From: Thiobacillus sp. | GTDB lineage: Bacteria > Pseudomonadota > Gammaproteobacteria > Burkholderiales > Thiobacillaceae | DNA length: 64,000 nucleotides | Reading direction: 5' to 3' | Assembly: GCA_024709425.1 (NCBI GenBank) | Contig: JANJWS010000032.1 | Coordinates: forward strand, 1 to 64,000 | Shown here: positions 1 to 10,423 of the stretch, piece by piece | Position numbering within the stretch: the stretch's first letter is position 1 | Layout: the number at the start of each line of letters is the position of its first letter | Made by a program: the position numbers and the translations under genes | The notes under the pieces: generated by a model | Seen by the model: only the letters and a program-made list of their open reading frames with translations | Told to the model about the DNA's origin: nothing | Databases searched by the model: none

Positions 1-1678
1 CTCCGACTACAAGGTCGCGGTCGTGTCCAAGGTCTTCCCGACGCGCTCGCACACGGTGTCGGCGCAGGGCGGCATCACCGCCGCGCTCGCCAACGTCGAC
101 GACGACCGCTGGGAATGGCACATGTACGACACGGTCAAGGGCGGCGACTGGCTGGGCGACCAGGATGCGATCGAGTTCATGTGCCGCGAGGCGGCGAGTG
201 CGGTCTACGAGCTCGAACACATGGGCCTGCCGTTCTCGCGGCTGGACGACGGGCGGATCTATCAGCGCCGCTTCGGCGGCCAATCGAAGCACTTCGGCGG
301 CGAGCAGGCGACGCGTACCTGCGCCGCTGCCGACCGCACCGGTCACGCGCTGCTGCACACGCTGTATCAGCGGAACATCAAGCACCGTACGCAGTTCTTC
401 GACGAATATTTCGCACTGGATCTTCTGCGCGACGCCGAGGGCTACTGCCTCGGCGTCACCGCGCTGTCGATCGAGACCGGCGAGCCGATCCTGATTGAGG
501 CGCGTGCAACGCTGCTGGCCACCGGCGGGGCGGGACGCGTGTTCGGCAACAGCAGCAACGCCATGATCAACACCGGCGACGGCCTCGGCATGGTGCTGCG
601 CGCCGGCCTGCCGCTGCAGGACATGGAATTCTGGCAGTTCCATCCGACCGGCATCGCCGGCGTCGGCTGCCTCATCACCGAGGGCGCGCGTGGCGAGGGT
701 GGGTATCTGTTGAACCGGCACGGTGAGCGCTTCATGGAACGCTATGCCCCGCATGCAGGAGACCTCGCCGGGCGCGACGTGGTGGCGCGTGCCATCGCCA
801 TCGAAATCGCCGAAGGGCGCGGCTGCGGGTTGCATGGCGATTACGTCGACCTCAAGCTCGACCATCTCGGCGAGGCGGCCATCGCGCAGAAGCTGCCGGG
901 CATCCGCGAACTCTCCATCCGCTTCGCCGGCGTCGACCCCACCTCTGCGCCGATTCCCGTCGCGCCCACGGCGCACTACATGATGGGCGGCATTCCCGCC
1001 AACCTGCACGGACAGGTCGTCGCGCCGGCGCACTACGGCCCCGAGGAACCCGTGCCCGGTTTGTACGCCGTCGGCGAGTGCGCCTGCGTGTCGGTGCATG
1101 GCGCCAACCGCCTGGGTGGCAACTCGCTACTCGATCTCATCGTGTTCGGCCGCGCGGCCGGGCGCCACATGCTCGAAACCCTGCACGACAACCCCTATGC
1201 GCGCCCATTGCCGGAGAACGTGGCGGAGGGCAGTCTTGCGCGCCTGGCACGCTGGGGCGGCCGCGGCAGCGAGCGCGTGGCCGCCGTCACCGCCGACCTG
1301 CGCCGCACCATGCAGACAAACTGCGGCGTGTTCCGCACCGACAGCGTGCTGCGCGAGGGCCTCGCCGAACTGGACGCGCTCGAAGCGCGCCTGGCGCACG
1401 CTGGACTTTCCGACACCAGCCGCGTGTTCAATACCGCGCGCATCGAGGCGCTCGAACTGGAGAACCTCATCGGCGTAGCACGTGCGACGCTGGTCTCCGC
1501 GCTCGCTCGCAGCGAGAGCCGCGGCGCCCACACGCGCGAGGATCATCCGCAGCGCGATGACGAAAACTGGCTGCGCCACACGCTGTATACGCGGGACGGC
1601 GATCAGGTGGACACCAAGCCGGTACGCCTGAAGCCGCTGACGGTGGAGTCGATCCGGCCGATGGAACGGGTGTATTGA
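1..1678 (+). CDS. sdhA: Succinate dehydrogenase flavoprotein subunit, 5' truncated by window edge
   Basis: Catalytic FAD subunit of complex II; oxidises succinate to fumarate at the inner membrane. The reading frame is open from base 2, and residues [20 protein letters not shown] match an internal part of SdhA, so the true start and the FAD dinucleotide motif lie left of the window. The GTG at 23 is internal. The flavin-linking histidine region (SHTVSAQGG), the substrate region HYMMGG and the C-terminal [18 protein letters not shown] block are all present. sdhB follows 16 bases later, and sdhCD would be expected upstream. SdhE, the FAD-insertion factor, is encoded two genes downstream. Confidence 0.97.
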   Translation, partial: SDYKVAVVSKVFPTRSHTVSAQGGITAALANVDDDRWEWHMYDTVKGGDWLGDQDAIEFMCREAASAVYELEHMGLPFSRLDDGRIYQRRFGGQSKHFGGEQATRTCAAADRTGHALLHTLYQRNIKHRTQFFDEYFALDLLRDAEGYCLGVTALSIETGEPILIEARATLLATGGAGRVFGNSSNAMINTGDGLGMVLRAGLPLQDMEFWQFHPTGIAGVGCLITEGARGEGGYLLNRHGERFMERYAPHAGDLAGRDVVARAIAIEIAEGRGCGLHGDYVDLKLDHLGEAAIAQKLPGIRELSIRFAGVDPTSAPIPVAPTAHYMMGGIPANLHGQVVAPAHYGPEEPVPGLYAVGECACVSVHGANRLGGNSLLDLIVFGRAAGRHMLETLHDNPYARPLPENVAEGSLARLARWGGRGSERVAAVTADLRRTMQTNCGVFRTDSVLREGLAELDALEARLAHAGLSDTSRVFNTARIEALELENLIGVARATLVSALARSESRGAHTREDHPQRDDENWLRHTLYTRDGDQVDTKPVRLKPLTVESIRPMERVY

Positions 1679-1694
1679 TGGGTGGGAGCCCCCT

Positions 1695-2390
1695 ATGAAA
1701 TTCCGCCTCTACCGCTACAACCCCGAATCCGGTGCTCCGCCTTTCATGCAGGACGTCGAGCTCGATATCGATCCCACCGGCAAGATGCTGCTCGATGCAC
1801 TCGTCGCCATCAAGGCACAGGATGAAACACTCTCGCTGCGCCGCTCGTGCCGCGAGGGGGTGTGCGGGTCGGATGCGGTGAATGTCAACGGCCGGAACCG
1901 GCTGGCGTGCATCACGCCGCTGGCCGAACTGAAGCAGCCTGTCGAGGTGCGCCCGTTGCCGGGATTGCCGGTGATTCGCGACCTCATCGTGGACATGGAG
2001 CCGTTCTACCGGCAATACCGTTCGATCAAGCCATGGCTCGTCAATGACGACCCCGAGCCCGAGGTCGAGCGCTTGCAGAGTCCGGAGGACCGCGCGCGGC
2101 TGGACGGGCTGTACGAATGCATTCTGTGCGCCTGCTGCACCACGGCGTGCCCCTCGTTCTGGTGGAACCCGGAGACCTTCGTCGGTCCGGCGGGATTGTT
2201 GCAGGCGTATCGATTCATCGCCGACAGCCGCGACGAAGCGACCTCGGCGCGACTCGACCACCTGGAAGACCCGTATCGGCTGTACCGCTGCCGCGGCATC
2301 ATGAACTGCGTCGACGCCTGTCCCAAGGGGCTCAATCCGACGGAAGCGATCGGACGCATCCGCTCGTTGCTGGTGAAGCGCCGTGTGTGA
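1695..2390 (+). CDS. sdhB: Succinate dehydrogenase iron-sulfur subunit
   Basis: Electron-transfer subunit of complex II, 231 residues, the usual length. All three cluster motifs are visible: 2Fe-2S (SCREGVCGSDAVNVNG with a later cysteine in NRLAC), 4Fe-4S (CILCACCTTACP) and 3Fe-4S (CRGIMNCVDACPKGLNP). The ATG at 1695 is preceded by GGTGGGAG. The 3' end overlaps sdhE by eight bases, so the two are probably translationally coupled. Confidence 0.97.
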   Translation: MKFRLYRYNPESGAPPFMQDVELDIDPTGKMLLDALVAIKAQDETLSLRRSCREGVCGSDAVNVNGRNRLACITPLAELKQPVEVRPLPGLPVIRDLIVDMEPFYRQYRSIKPWLVNDDPEPEVERLQSPEDRARLDGLYECILCACCTTACPSFWWNPETFVGPAGLLQAYRFIADSRDEATSARLDHLEDPYRLYRCRGIMNCVDACPKGLNPTEAIGRIRSLLVKRRV

Positions 2391-2622
2391 CGCATTGACG
2401 TGGCGTTGCCGCCGCGGTCTGCTGGAACTCGACCTGCTGCTGGGTGGCTTTTGGACCGCGCACCGCGCTACACTTCACCCTCAGGAGGTGGCCGCGTTCG
2501 AGCGGCTGCTGGGCCTGTCCGACATGGACATCGTCGACAGGCTGCAAGGCAGCGTGCCGCCGGACGATCCCGCCATGGCGAGACTCGTCCGGCGCCTGCA
2601 ACATTTTCGAGAAGCACCATGA
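2383..2622 (+). CDS. sdhE: SdhE family FAD assembly factor
   Basis: Small helical protein (79 residues) that promotes covalent FAD attachment to SdhA. The diagnostic RGxxE motif appears as RRGLLELD near residues 10-17, followed by the expected acidic C-terminal half ([16 protein letters not shown]). It starts inside the end of sdhB (eight-base overlap) and ends in an ATGA overlap with gltA, so sdhB-sdhE-gltA reads as one coupled unit. Confidence 0.92.
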   Translation: MCDALTWRCRRGLLELDLLLGGFWTAHRATLHPQEVAAFERLLGLSDMDIVDRLQGSVPPDDPAMARLVRRLQHFREAP

Positions 2623-3914
2623 AAAAAACCGTCACCCTTACATTCAGCGACGGCAGCCCCTCGATCGAACTGCCGATCGAGGAGGGCACCTACGGCAAAC
2701 CGGTCATCGATATCCGCCCGCTCGGCGCGCACGGCTATTTCACGCACGATCCGGGCTTCACCGCGACGTCGAGCTGCAATTCGGCCATCACCTACATCGA
2801 CGGCGACGAGGGCCTGCTGTACTACCGCGGCTATCCGATCGAGGAGCTGGCCTACCAGTCGGACTACATGGAGGTCTGCTACCTGCTGCTGCATGGCGAA
2901 CTGCCGACGGGCGAGCAGAAAATGGCGTTCGAACAGTCGATCCGCCATCACACCCTGCTGCACGACCAGATGGAGAACGTATTTCGCGGTTTCCGCCGCA
3001 GTGCGCATCCCATGGCGGTGATGATCGGCGTGACCGGCGCGATGTCGGCGTTCTATCACGCCGGTCTCGACAACTTCAACCCGGCGCACCGCGAGATCGT
3101 CGCGCATCGCCTGATTGCGAAGATTCCGACAGTGGCCGCGTGGGCCTACAAGTTCAACGAAGGCCAGCCCTTCGTCTATCCGCAGAACCGGCTGTCGTAT
3201 GCCGAGAACTTCCTGCACATGATGTTCTCCAGCCCGTGCGAGGACTACGAGCCGAACCCGGTGCTCGCGCGCGCGCTCGACCGCATCTTCATCCTGCATG
3301 CCGACCACGAGCAGAACGCTTCGACCTCGACGGTGCGCCTGGCGGGTTCGAGCGGCGCCAACCCGTATGCCTGCATCGCCAGCGGCATGGCGTCGCTGTG
3401 GGGCCCGCTGCACGGCGGCGCCAACGAGGCGGTGCTGAAGATGCTGGAAGAGATGGATGACGTCTCGAAGATTCCCGACTTCATCCGTCGCGCCAAGGAC
3501 AAGTCCGATCCCTTCCGCCTGATGGGCTTCGGTCATCGCATCTACAAGAACATGGATCCCCGCGCGGCCATCATCCGCCAGACCTGCTACGAGGTGCTCG
3601 ACGCACTCGACCTGCGCGACGATCCGCAGTTCAAGATCGCGCTCGAACTCGAACGCATCGCGCTGGAAGACGAATATTTTATCGCGCGCAAGCTGTATCC
3701 CAACGTCGATTTTTATTCCGGCATCATCTTCCGTGCGATGGGCATCCCCACCAGCATGTTCACCGCGCTGTTTGCGATGGCGCGCACCGCCGGCTGGGTG
3801 GCGCAGTGGCACGAGATGCTGTCCGACCCCGCGCACAAGATCGGGCGGCCGCGCCAGCTCTACACCGGCGCCGCGCGGCGCAGCTTCGTGCCGCTCGACC
3901 AGCGCGGAGCCTGA
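2619..3914 (+). CDS. gltA: Citrate synthase (type II, hexameric class)
   Basis: Condenses acetyl-CoA and oxaloacetate to citrate. The protein has 431 residues from ATG 2619, which overlaps the sdhE stop (ATGA). The frame stays open upstream to 2400 but only as sdhE shadow; [12 protein letters not shown] is the family-like N-terminus. Active-site segments are visible: [25 protein letters not shown] and NVDFYSGI. It lies between sdhE and odhA, an order common in betaproteobacteria. Confidence 0.97.
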   Translation: MKKTVTLTFSDGSPSIELPIEEGTYGKPVIDIRPLGAHGYFTHDPGFTATSSCNSAITYIDGDEGLLYYRGYPIEELAYQSDYMEVCYLLLHGELPTGEQKMAFEQSIRHHTLLHDQMENVFRGFRRSAHPMAVMIGVTGAMSAFYHAGLDNFNPAHREIVAHRLIAKIPTVAAWAYKFNEGQPFVYPQNRLSYAENFLHMMFSSPCEDYEPNPVLARALDRIFILHADHEQNASTSTVRLAGSSGANPYACIASGMASLWGPLHGGANEAVLKMLEEMDDVSKIPDFIRRAKDKSDPFRLMGFGHRIYKNMDPRAAIIRQTCYEVLDALDLRDDPQFKIALELERIALEDEYFIARKLYPNVDFYSGIIFRAMGIPTSMFTALFAMARTAGWVAQWHEMLSDPAHKIGRPRQLYTGAARRSFVPLDQRGA

Positions 3915-3932
3915 CGCGCGTCGAGCTATCGC

Positions 3933-6629
3933 ATGAGCACGCGCGACTGGCATCGAAGCACCCCGCTGTATGCCGGCAACGCGGCATACCTGGAGGCGCT
4001 CGGTGACGAGGCCCTGGCGCCGTGGCTGGCGCAGTCGTTGCCCGACGAGACGCATTGCGCCGATGCGGCGCAGGTGGCGGTGCTCAGGCTCATCAACGCC
4101 TACCGCTATCTCGGCGTGCGCAAGGCCGATCTCGATCCGCTGCGCCGCTTCGAACCGCCGCCCACGCCGGAGCTCGATCCCGCCCACTATGGCCTCACCG
4201 GGTCCGATCTCGCGCGCGAATTCGAAACCGGCTCGCTGTGCGGCGTGGAGCGCACCACGCTGGCCGATATCCTCGAGCGTGTGCGCGGCGCCTACTGCGG
4301 GCGCATCGGCTTCGAGTACATGCACATCACCGACGTGGCGCGCAAGCGCTGGCTGCAGGAACGCATCGAATCGGCGCAGGGACGCTTCAACGTCAGCGCG
4401 GACCTGAAGAAGCAGTTGCTGAAGCGCCTCACCGACGCCGAGACGCTCGAAAAATTCCTTCATACCCGCCACGTCGGGCAGAAGCGCTTTTCGCTCGAAG
4501 GCGGGGAGAGCCTGATTCCGCTGCTGGATCTGGTCATCGCGCGCTGCGCCCGCCATGGTGCCCGGGAAATTGTGATGGGCATGGCGCACCGTGGGCGCAT
4601 CAACGTGCTGGTCAACCTGATGGGGCGCACCGTCGACAGCCTCTATGCGGAGCCGGCGAACGGCGACCCGGATTCGCCGCTGTCGGGCGACGTCAAGTAC
4701 CACCAGGGCTTTTCCACCGACATCGCCACCGAGTACGGCCCGGTGCACTTCGCGCTGGCGTTCAATCCCTCGCACCTGGAGATCGTGCATCCGGTGGTGC
4801 GCGGTTCGGTGCGCGCGCGTCAGGACCGGCGTGCCGACGTGCTTGGCTACGAGGTGGTGCCGGTGATCCTGCACGGCGACGCTGCGCTGTCGGGGCAGGG
4901 CGTGGTGATGGAAAGCCTCAACATGTCGCAGACGCGCGGCTTCCGCAACAACGGCGCCATCCACATCGTCATCAACAACCAGATCGGCTTTACCACCTCC
5001 GACCCGCGCGACGTGCGTTCGACGCTGTATTGCACCGACGTCGCCAAGATGGTCGAGGCGCCGGTGCTGCACGTCAACGGCGACGATCCGGAGGCCGTGG
5101 CGTTCGCGGTGCAGACCGCGGTCGATTTCCGCTACACCTTCCACAAGAACTGCTTCATCGACCTGGTGTGCTACCGCCGCCACGGCCACAACGAGCAGGA
5201 CGAACCGCTCGCCACGCAGCCCCTCATGTACCGGCGCATCAATGCGCATCCCAGCACGCGCGTGCTCTACGCGCAGCGCCTGGTCGATGAGGGCGTGGTC
5301 ACCCAGGCACAGGCGGACGACCTGGTCGACCGCTGCCGCGACCGCCTGGAACATGGCGAATCGCTGAGCCCGCCGGCGCCATCCGACTTCAAGGAGACCT
5401 TCGGCACGCACTGGGGACGCTTCCGCGGCAGGAATCCCGGGGACGTGCCGACCGCGGTGCCTGCCGAGCGCCTGGATTTTCTCGGCGAGCGCATCACCAC
5501 CCTGGAACATGAGATCGAATTGCACCCACGGGTACAGAAGGTGCTCGACGACCGCCGCAGGATGCGCGCGAGCGAGTTGCCCCTCGACTGGGGCTACGCC
5601 GAGACGCTCGCCTACGCCAGCCTGCTCGACGCCGGGCACAACGTGCGCCTGTCCGGCCAGGATTCGGCGCGCGGCACCTTCTTCCACCGCCACGCCGTGT
5701 GGCACGACCAGAAGCGCGAGCGCCGCCAGAGCGGCGTCTACATCCCGCTCGAACACATTCACGAGCGCCAGGGCAGCTTCACCGTCATCGACTCGCTGCT
5801 GTCGGAGGAGGCGGTGTTGGCCTTCGAGTACGGCTACGCGACGGCCGACCCGGACACCCTGGTGGTGTGGGAAGCGCAGTTCGGCGACTTCGCCAACGGC
5901 GCGCAGGTGGTGATCGACCAGTTCATCACCAGCGGTGAGGCGAAGTGGGGCCGCTTGTGCGGGCTCACCCTGCTGCTGCCGCACGGCTTCGAGGGGCAGG
6001 GGCCGGAGCATTCCTCGGCGAGGCTCGAACGCTTCCTGCAATTGTGCGCGCAGGACAACATCCAGGTGTGCGTGCCGACGCTGCCCGCGCAGATGTTCCA
6101 CCTGCTGCGGCGGCAGATCGTGCGGCCGGCGCGCAAGCCGCTCATCGTGCTCACGCCGAAGAGCCTGTTGCGCCATCCGGCCTCGACGTCCTCGCTGAAG
6201 GAACTCAGCGCGGGTGCGTTCCGTTCCGTGATCGACGATCCGCGTGCACCGCGCCGCGCCAAGCGCGTGGTCGCATGCAGCGGCCGCGTGTGGTTCGATC
6301 TCGAAGCCGCGCGCACCGAGCGGGGGCTGGATGACGTTGCACTGCTACGCGTCGAACAGCTTTATCCCTTCCCGGAAGAGACATTGCGCGATGTCCTGCA
6401 TGCCTATCCCCACGATGCGACCTTCGTCTGGGCGCAGGAGGAACCGATGAACCAGGGCGCGTGGTACCAGATCCTGCACCACCTCAACCATTGCGTGCCG
6501 CCAGGACGGCGCTTCCACTACGCGGGCCGTCCACCCGCCGCCGCACCCGCTTCGGGCTATGTGTCGCGCCACCGTGCCGAACTGGAAGCGCTCATACAGG
6601 ATGCGCTGGAGAACCCGTATGCGAATTGA
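3933..6629 (+). CDS. odhA: 2-oxoglutarate dehydrogenase E1 component
   Basis: Thiamine diphosphate-dependent decarboxylase of the 2-oxoglutarate dehydrogenase complex, 898 residues. Typical E1o segments are present: an N-terminal region ending in YGLTGSDL, the [14 protein letters not shown] motif, [14 protein letters not shown], the cofactor-region [12 protein letters not shown], and the C-terminal transketolase-like half ([32 protein letters not shown]). It starts 18 bases after gltA and overlaps odhB by 11 bases. No lesion was seen, so E1 looks intact although its E2 partner is abnormal. Confidence 0.96.
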   Translation: MSTRDWHRSTPLYAGNAAYLEALGDEALAPWLAQSLPDETHCADAAQVAVLRLINAYRYLGVRKADLDPLRRFEPPPTPELDPAHYGLTGSDLAREFETGSLCGVERTTLADILERVRGAYCGRIGFEYMHITDVARKRWLQERIESAQGRFNVSADLKKQLLKRLTDAETLEKFLHTRHVGQKRFSLEGGESLIPLLDLVIARCARHGAREIVMGMAHRGRINVLVNLMGRTVDSLYAEPANGDPDSPLSGDVKYHQGFSTDIATEYGPVHFALAFNPSHLEIVHPVVRGSVRARQDRRADVLGYEVVPVILHGDAALSGQGVVMESLNMSQTRGFRNNGAIHIVINNQIGFTTSDPRDVRSTLYCTDVAKMVEAPVLHVNGDDPEAVAFAVQTAVDFRYTFHKNCFIDLVCYRRHGHNEQDEPLATQPLMYRRINAHPSTRVLYAQRLVDEGVVTQAQADDLVDRCRDRLEHGESLSPPAPSDFKETFGTHWGRFRGRNPGDVPTAVPAERLDFLGERITTLEHEIELHPRVQKVLDDRRRMRASELPLDWGYAETLAYASLLDAGHNVRLSGQDSARGTFFHRHAVWHDQKRERRQSGVYIPLEHIHERQGSFTVIDSLLSEEAVLAFEYGYATADPDTLVVWEAQFGDFANGAQVVIDQFITSGEAKWGRLCGLTLLLPHGFEGQGPEHSSARLERFLQLCAQDNIQVCVPTLPAQMFHLLRRQIVRPARKPLIVLTPKSLLRHPASTSSLKELSAGAFRSVIDDPRAPRRAKRVVACSGRVWFDLEAARTERGLDDVALLRVEQLYPFPEETLRDVLHAYPHDATFVWAQEEPMNQGAWYQILHHLNHCVPPGRRFHYAGRPPAAAPASGYVSRHRAELEALIQDALENPYAN

Positions 6630-7857
6630 CGTGCGCGTGCCCACCTTGTCCGACTCGGTCGCCAGCGGCACCCTGTTGCCATGGCGCCGCCAGGCCGGCG
6701 ACACGGTGGCGCGCGACGAGACCCTGGTCGATCTCGAAACCGACAAGGTCATCCTGGAAATTCCGGCTCCTGCGTCCGGCACGCTGGTCGAGGTCATTCG
6801 CGGCGAGGGCGGGTCGGTGAAAGCGGACGAGGTCATCGCCGTCATCGAGACGGGGGAGGGCGTGGTCGTTGGCGGGGCGAGCCCTCTGATGAGGCCTCCA
6901 GTCGATCGACCAAGCCCGCAAGCGGGCAAGGCGCCGCTTATCCCGCCCGCGGGAGAGGGGGTGAACGTAATGCCCACACCGATGGCTTCGCCGCCCTCTG
7001 ATGGAACTACTGGCCAAGCAACCACGCCCGCGAGCGGGCAAGTCGCTGGTTATCCCCAACCCTCCCCGTCAATCGGGTTGGGCCCAGCTTTTTTCCCCTC
7101 TCCCGTTGGGGGGAGAGGGCAGGGAGAGGGGATTGGGGAGGTGGCAAACGTGATGCCCACACCGATTAACCGCGAGCCGATGTCGCGGCTGCGCCAGCGC
7201 ATCGCCGAGCGTCTGGTGGCGGCGCAGCATACGGCCGCCATGCTCACCACCTTCAACGAAGTGAACATGGGCCCGGTCAACGCACTGCGTCAGCGCTACA
7301 AGGCGGAGTTCGAGGTGAAGCACGGCGTCAAGCTGGGCTACATGTCCTTCTTCGTGCGCGCGGCGTGCGCGGCGCTGGAGCAGTTCCCCGTCGTCAATGC
7401 CGCCATCGACGGCAACGATATCGTCTGGCACGCCGATGCCGACATCGGCATTGCCATTTCCACGCCGCGCGGGCTGGTGGTGCCGATCCTGCGCCGCGCG
7501 CAGACGCTCTCCGCGCCTCAGATCGAGAAGGGCATCGCCGATTTCTCCGGTCGCGCGCGCGACGGTCGCCTCACACTGGACGAGCTGGCCGGCGGCACCT
7601 TCTCCATCACCAACGGCGGGGTGTTCGGTTCGCTGCTGTCGACCCCCATCCTCAACCCCCCGCAGTCGGCCATCCTCGGCATGCACGCCATCCAGGAACG
7701 CCCGGTCGCCGAGCACGGACAGGTCGTGGTGCGGCCGATGATGTATCTCGCGCTGACCTACGACCATCGCCTCATCGACGGCCGTGATGCGGTGCAGTTC
7801 CTGGTCGCGGTCAAAGCCGCGCTGGAGTCACCGGAGGTGCTGTTGGGTGAAGTCTGA
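6619..7857 (+). CDS. odhB: 2-oxoglutarate dehydrogenase E2 component with repeat-derived linker, PSBD not found
   Basis: Dihydrolipoamide succinyltransferase, 412 residues from ATG 6619. The N-terminal lipoyl domain (about 1-80) has its lysine in ETDKVILEI (K43). The catalytic domain (about 184-412) ends with the active-site motif [14 protein letters not shown]. Between them, residues about 85-183 are low-complexity sequence encoded by dispersed repeats (6882-6944, 6994-7056, 7095-7133). I see no peripheral subunit-binding domain, the roughly 35-residue module that docks E3. The frame is intact throughout. The peptide NVMPTP occurs twice, encoded by 20-base near-identical direct repeats at 6964-6983 and 7147-7166. 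No odhL gene follows. Whether the protein still assembles a complex cannot be judged from sequence. Confidence 0.93.
   Translation: MRIDVRVPTLSDSVASGTLLPWRRQAGDTVARDETLVDLETDKVILEIPAPASGTLVEVIRGEGGSVKADEVIAVIETGEGVVVGGASPLMRPPVDRPSPQAGKAPLIPPAGEGVNVMPTPMASPPSDGTTGQATTPASGQVAGYPQPSPSIGLGPAFFPSPVGGRGQGEGIGEVANVMPTPINREPMSRLRQRIAERLVAAQHTAAMLTTFNEVNMGPVNALRQRYKAEFEVKHGVKLGYMSFFVRAACAALEQFPVVNAAIDGNDIVWHADADIGIAISTPRGLVVPILRRAQTLSAPQIEKGIADFSGRARDGRLTLDELAGGTFSITNGGVFGSLLSTPILNPPQSAILGMHAIQERPVAEHGQVVVRPMMYLALTYDHRLIDGRDAVQFLVAVKAALESPEVLLGEV
6882..6944 (+). repeat. Dispersed repeat unit A, copy 1, inside odhB
   Basis: About 63 bases from CCCTCTGATGAGG to CTTATCC, with the hairpin core GCCCGCAAGCGGGC at 6914-6927. 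Its closest relative in the window is at 63904; a diverged copy lies at 6994. It is translated as part of the odhB linker. Confidence 0.75.
6994..7056 (+). repeat. Dispersed repeat unit A, copy 2 (diverged), inside odhB
   Basis: Begins CCCTCTGATG, keeps the hairpin core GCCCGCGAGCGGGC and ends TTATCCCC. It is diverged from copies 1 and 3 between start and hairpin. It lies between the two 20-base direct repeats (6964-6983 and 7147-7166). Confidence 0.6.
7095..7133. repeat. CCCTCTCCC palindromic repeat inside odhB
   Basis: CCCCTCTCCC, short loop, GGGGGGAGAGGG, then a second GGGAGAGGGG half. It belongs to the window-wide palindrome family also seen in hsdR, dnaE2, around the DUF559 gene and upstream of dapD. 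It is in frame and contributes the glycine/arginine stretch GGRGQGEG to OdhB. Confidence 0.75.
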
Positions 7858-7873
7858 GTTGGAGGATGTCCTG

Positions 7874-8665
7874 GTGGAAATCCGGGGCCTGCGCTTCGCC
7901 TATGGGGCGCAGGAGATCCTGCGGGGGGTTGATCTCGCCATACCGCGCGGCAAACTTGTCGCCATTCTCGGTGTCAGCGGTTGTGGCAAGACCACGCTGC
8001 TGCGACATGTCGGCGGCCAACTGCGGCCGGCGCATGGGCACGTGAAATTCGACGGCCAGATCGTGCACCAGCTCGACAACAGGGCGCTTTACGCGATGCG
8101 CCGCAAGATGGGCATGATGTTCCAGGTCAGCGGCCTGTTCAGCGATCTCACGGTGTTCGAGAACATCGCCTATCCGATGCGCGAGCACACCGACCTGCCG
8201 GAAGATGTCATCCACGACCTGGTGCTGATGAAGCTGCATGCTGTCGGCCTGCGTGGGGCACGCGACCTGATGACCGGCGAGCTGTCGGGGGGCATGGAGC
8301 GGCGCGTGGCGCTCGCCCGCGCGATCGCGCTCGATCCCATGCTGATCATGTACGACGAGCCGTTCGCTGGCCTCGATCCGATCTCGCTCAACACCATCGC
8401 GAACCTGATCCGGCGGCTCAACGACGCCCTGGGCCTCACTTCAGTGGTGGTGACCTACGACGTATCCGAGTCGCTCAAGGTCGCCGACTACGTCTATTTC
8501 CTGCATGACGGCATCGTCGTGGCCGAGGGCGAGGCGGCCGACCTGGCGGATTCGGACGATCCCTTCGTGCGACAGTTCTTGCATGCGCGCCCGGATGGCC
8601 CGGTCGCTTTCCAGTATCCGAGTCGACCGTTTTCCGATGCCCTTGGCCTGAAAACACCGGGGTGA
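7874..8665 (+). CDS. MlaF-like ABC transporter ATP-binding protein, orphan
   Basis: ATPase of the Mla/MkL lipid-transport ABC class, 263 residues. Walker A is GVSGCGKTT, the signature is LSGGMERRVALARAI, Walker B is MLIMYDEPFAGLDPIS, and the DEPFAGLDPIS context is typical of MlaF. The switch-histidine position reads VVVTYDVSES, so tyrosine replaces the usual histidine. I chose GTG 7874 because GGAGG (7861-7865) lies 8 bases upstream; GTG 7847 is an alternative that overlaps odhB. No mlaE, mlaD or mlaC gene is adjacent, so the partners must be encoded elsewhere. Confidence 0.8.
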   Translation: MEIRGLRFAYGAQEILRGVDLAIPRGKLVAILGVSGCGKTTLLRHVGGQLRPAHGHVKFDGQIVHQLDNRALYAMRRKMGMMFQVSGLFSDLTVFENIAYPMREHTDLPEDVIHDLVLMKLHAVGLRGARDLMTGELSGGMERRVALARAIALDPMLIMYDEPFAGLDPISLNTIANLIRRLNDALGLTSVVVTYDVSESLKVADYVYFLHDGIVVAEGEAADLADSDDPFVRQFLHARPDGPVAFQYPSRPFSDALGLKTPG

Positions 8666-8761
8666 CGGTTCAGTTCGTCCCGCGATTGCCGTTATTCCAG
8701 AGAAATGCACCTGAAGGGTAGTGCCGCACGGCAATTCCCTTCGTAAACAGGATCACAGGAC

Positions 8762-10423
8762 ATGAACGGCAACCCGGCACCGTCCGGCGACACTCGCATC
8801 GATTTTGGCGCCCTGCGCGCGCTGGTGGTGGACGACTCTCCGGGTATGCGCAATGCGTTGCGCCTGACCCTCTCGAATTTCGGCATCACCAAGGTTCAGA
8901 TGGCCGCCAACGCGTCCGAGGCGATCTTTCATATCCGCAACAAGCCTTACGATTTCATCCTGTGTGACTTCAACCTGGGCGAAGGCCGGGATGGCCAGCA
9001 GTTGCTCGAGGAACTGCGGCACAGCAACCTGATTTCGCTGGAGACCGTGTTCATGATGGTCACCGCCGAATCGTTCTACGAAAAAGTCGTCGCCACCGCC
9101 GAGCTTGCCCCTGACGATTACATGATCAAGCCATTCAGCGCGGAAGTACTGTGCAGCCGGCTGGTGGCGATCCTCCTGCGCAAGCGGGCCTTCGGCGAGG
9201 CCTACCGGCATTTTGTGGCACAGGACCTCGATGCTGCGATTGAGGCCTGCGATACGCTGATGCGTGAACAGCCCCGCTACCTGATCGATGCGCTTCGTTT
9301 CAAGGGCGAATTGCTCATTGCCCGGGGCCGCTTCGATGAGGCAGAGGCGCTGTACCAGCAGGTCATCGGCATGCGTGCCGTGCCCTGGGCACGGCTGGGT
9401 CTCGCTCGTTCGCTGCATATGCTGCAAAAGGAGGACGCGGCTGAGGAGGAATTGCGCGACGTGCTCGGGCGTGCCCCCGAAATGGTCGCCGCCTATGACC
9501 TGCTCGCCGATGTTTGCCTGGCAAAGAAGGACAGCGCGGCTGCACAGGAGGTGCTGCAGCAGGGGGTGGCGATATCCGGCCGCACCGTGCGGCGCCAGCA
9601 GAAACTGGGCGAAGTCGCGCTTGCCAACGGCGATCTCGATACGGCCCGCACAGCATGCACACAGGCCATCGAAAAGGGGCGCCACTCCATCTTCATCACG
9701 CCGACCGACTATGGCAATTTGTGCCGGGTCCAGCTCGCGCAGGGTGATCTCAAGGCCGTGGCCAATACGCTCAAATTCAACAAGCGCACTCTGGAAGCGA
9801 CGCCTGAGGGCCAGTTGGTGATGGCCGTCACGCAGAGTGCCGCCCTTACGCAGGAAGGCAAGCCGGCGGAAGCGGCACGCAATCTGGATGCCGCTGCCAG
9901 CCTTCGTGCCACAGGTATCCGTGGCGATCCGCACCTCATGCTGGATCTCGCCAACGCCTGTATGGCGAATGGCCGGCTCGACGAGGCTGATGCGGTGGTC
10001 GCGGAAGTCGCGCGTAATGCACACGACAGTGACGCGCTGCTGGACAAGGCGCGCAAGATCTATACCGATGCCGGCCGCACGGATGCCGGCACCAGCGTGC
10101 TCGCCTCCGCGACTGCCGACGTGCGCAAACTCAACAATGAAGGCGTGGTGCTTGCGCAGAAGGGCGATTTCCGCACCGCCGCCGAGAAGCTGCTTACCGC
10201 CTGTGAGTCAGCCCCCTTCAACCCGCGCATCAGCATGAACACCGTATGGGTCATTCTCAAGCTCATTGATCAAGCCGGCATGGACGAGAAAATGATCGAA
10301 GCCGCGCGGCACCAACTCGGCGAGGCGGAACGCCAGGCGCCGGGCCACCCTCGTCTCGCCGGCCTGCGCCTGCATCTGAAAGACGTCGAAAACCGGTTCG
10401 GCATCAAGAGAAAGCACGCATGA
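8762..10423 (+). CDS. Response regulator with C-terminal TPR domain
   Basis: 553 residues. The receiver domain (about 18-140) has acidic residues D24/D25, phosphoacceptor D69 (LCDFNLGE), the switch threonine in MVTAES and the lysine in YMIKPFS. The rest is helical tetratricopeptide-like repeats (for example ALRFKGELLIARGRFDEAEALYQQV), with no DNA-binding or enzymatic output domain. It probably signals by protein-protein contact. It overlaps the following histidine kinase by four bases (ATGA), which suggests they are partners. A PilZ protein follows, so a link to cyclic-di-GMP or motility is possible but not shown. Confidence 0.85.
   Translation: MNGNPAPSGDTRIDFGALRALVVDDSPGMRNALRLTLSNFGITKVQMAANASEAIFHIRNKPYDFILCDFNLGEGRDGQQLLEELRHSNLISLETVFMMVTAESFYEKVVATAELAPDDYMIKPFSAEVLCSRLVAILLRKRAFGEAYRHFVAQDLDAAIEACDTLMREQPRYLIDALRFKGELLIARGRFDEAEALYQQVIGMRAVPWARLGLARSLHMLQKEDAAEEELRDVLGRAPEMVAAYDLLADVCLAKKDSAAAQEVLQQGVAISGRTVRRQQKLGEVALANGDLDTARTACTQAIEKGRHSIFITPTDYGNLCRVQLAQGDLKAVANTLKFNKRTLEATPEGQLVMAVTQSAALTQEGKPAEAARNLDAAASLRATGIRGDPHLMLDLANACMANGRLDEADAVVAEVARNAHDSDALLDKARKIYTDAGRTDAGTSVLASATADVRKLNNEGVVLAQKGDFRTAAEKLLTACESAPFNPRISMNTVWVILKLIDQAGMDEKMIEAARHQLGEAERQAPGHPRLAGLRLHLKDVENRFGIKRKHA

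Noticed and set aside
2481-6176. A 1231-codon open frame on the minus strand opposite gltA and odhA
   Set aside because: It is antisense to two well-supported enzymes, has arginine/histidine/valine-rich composition typical of mirrored GC-rich codons, and shows no domain.
7095-7133. CCCTCTCCC palindromes as ordinary rho-independent terminators
   Set aside because: Several lie inside continuous coding sequence and lack a T-run after the stem.
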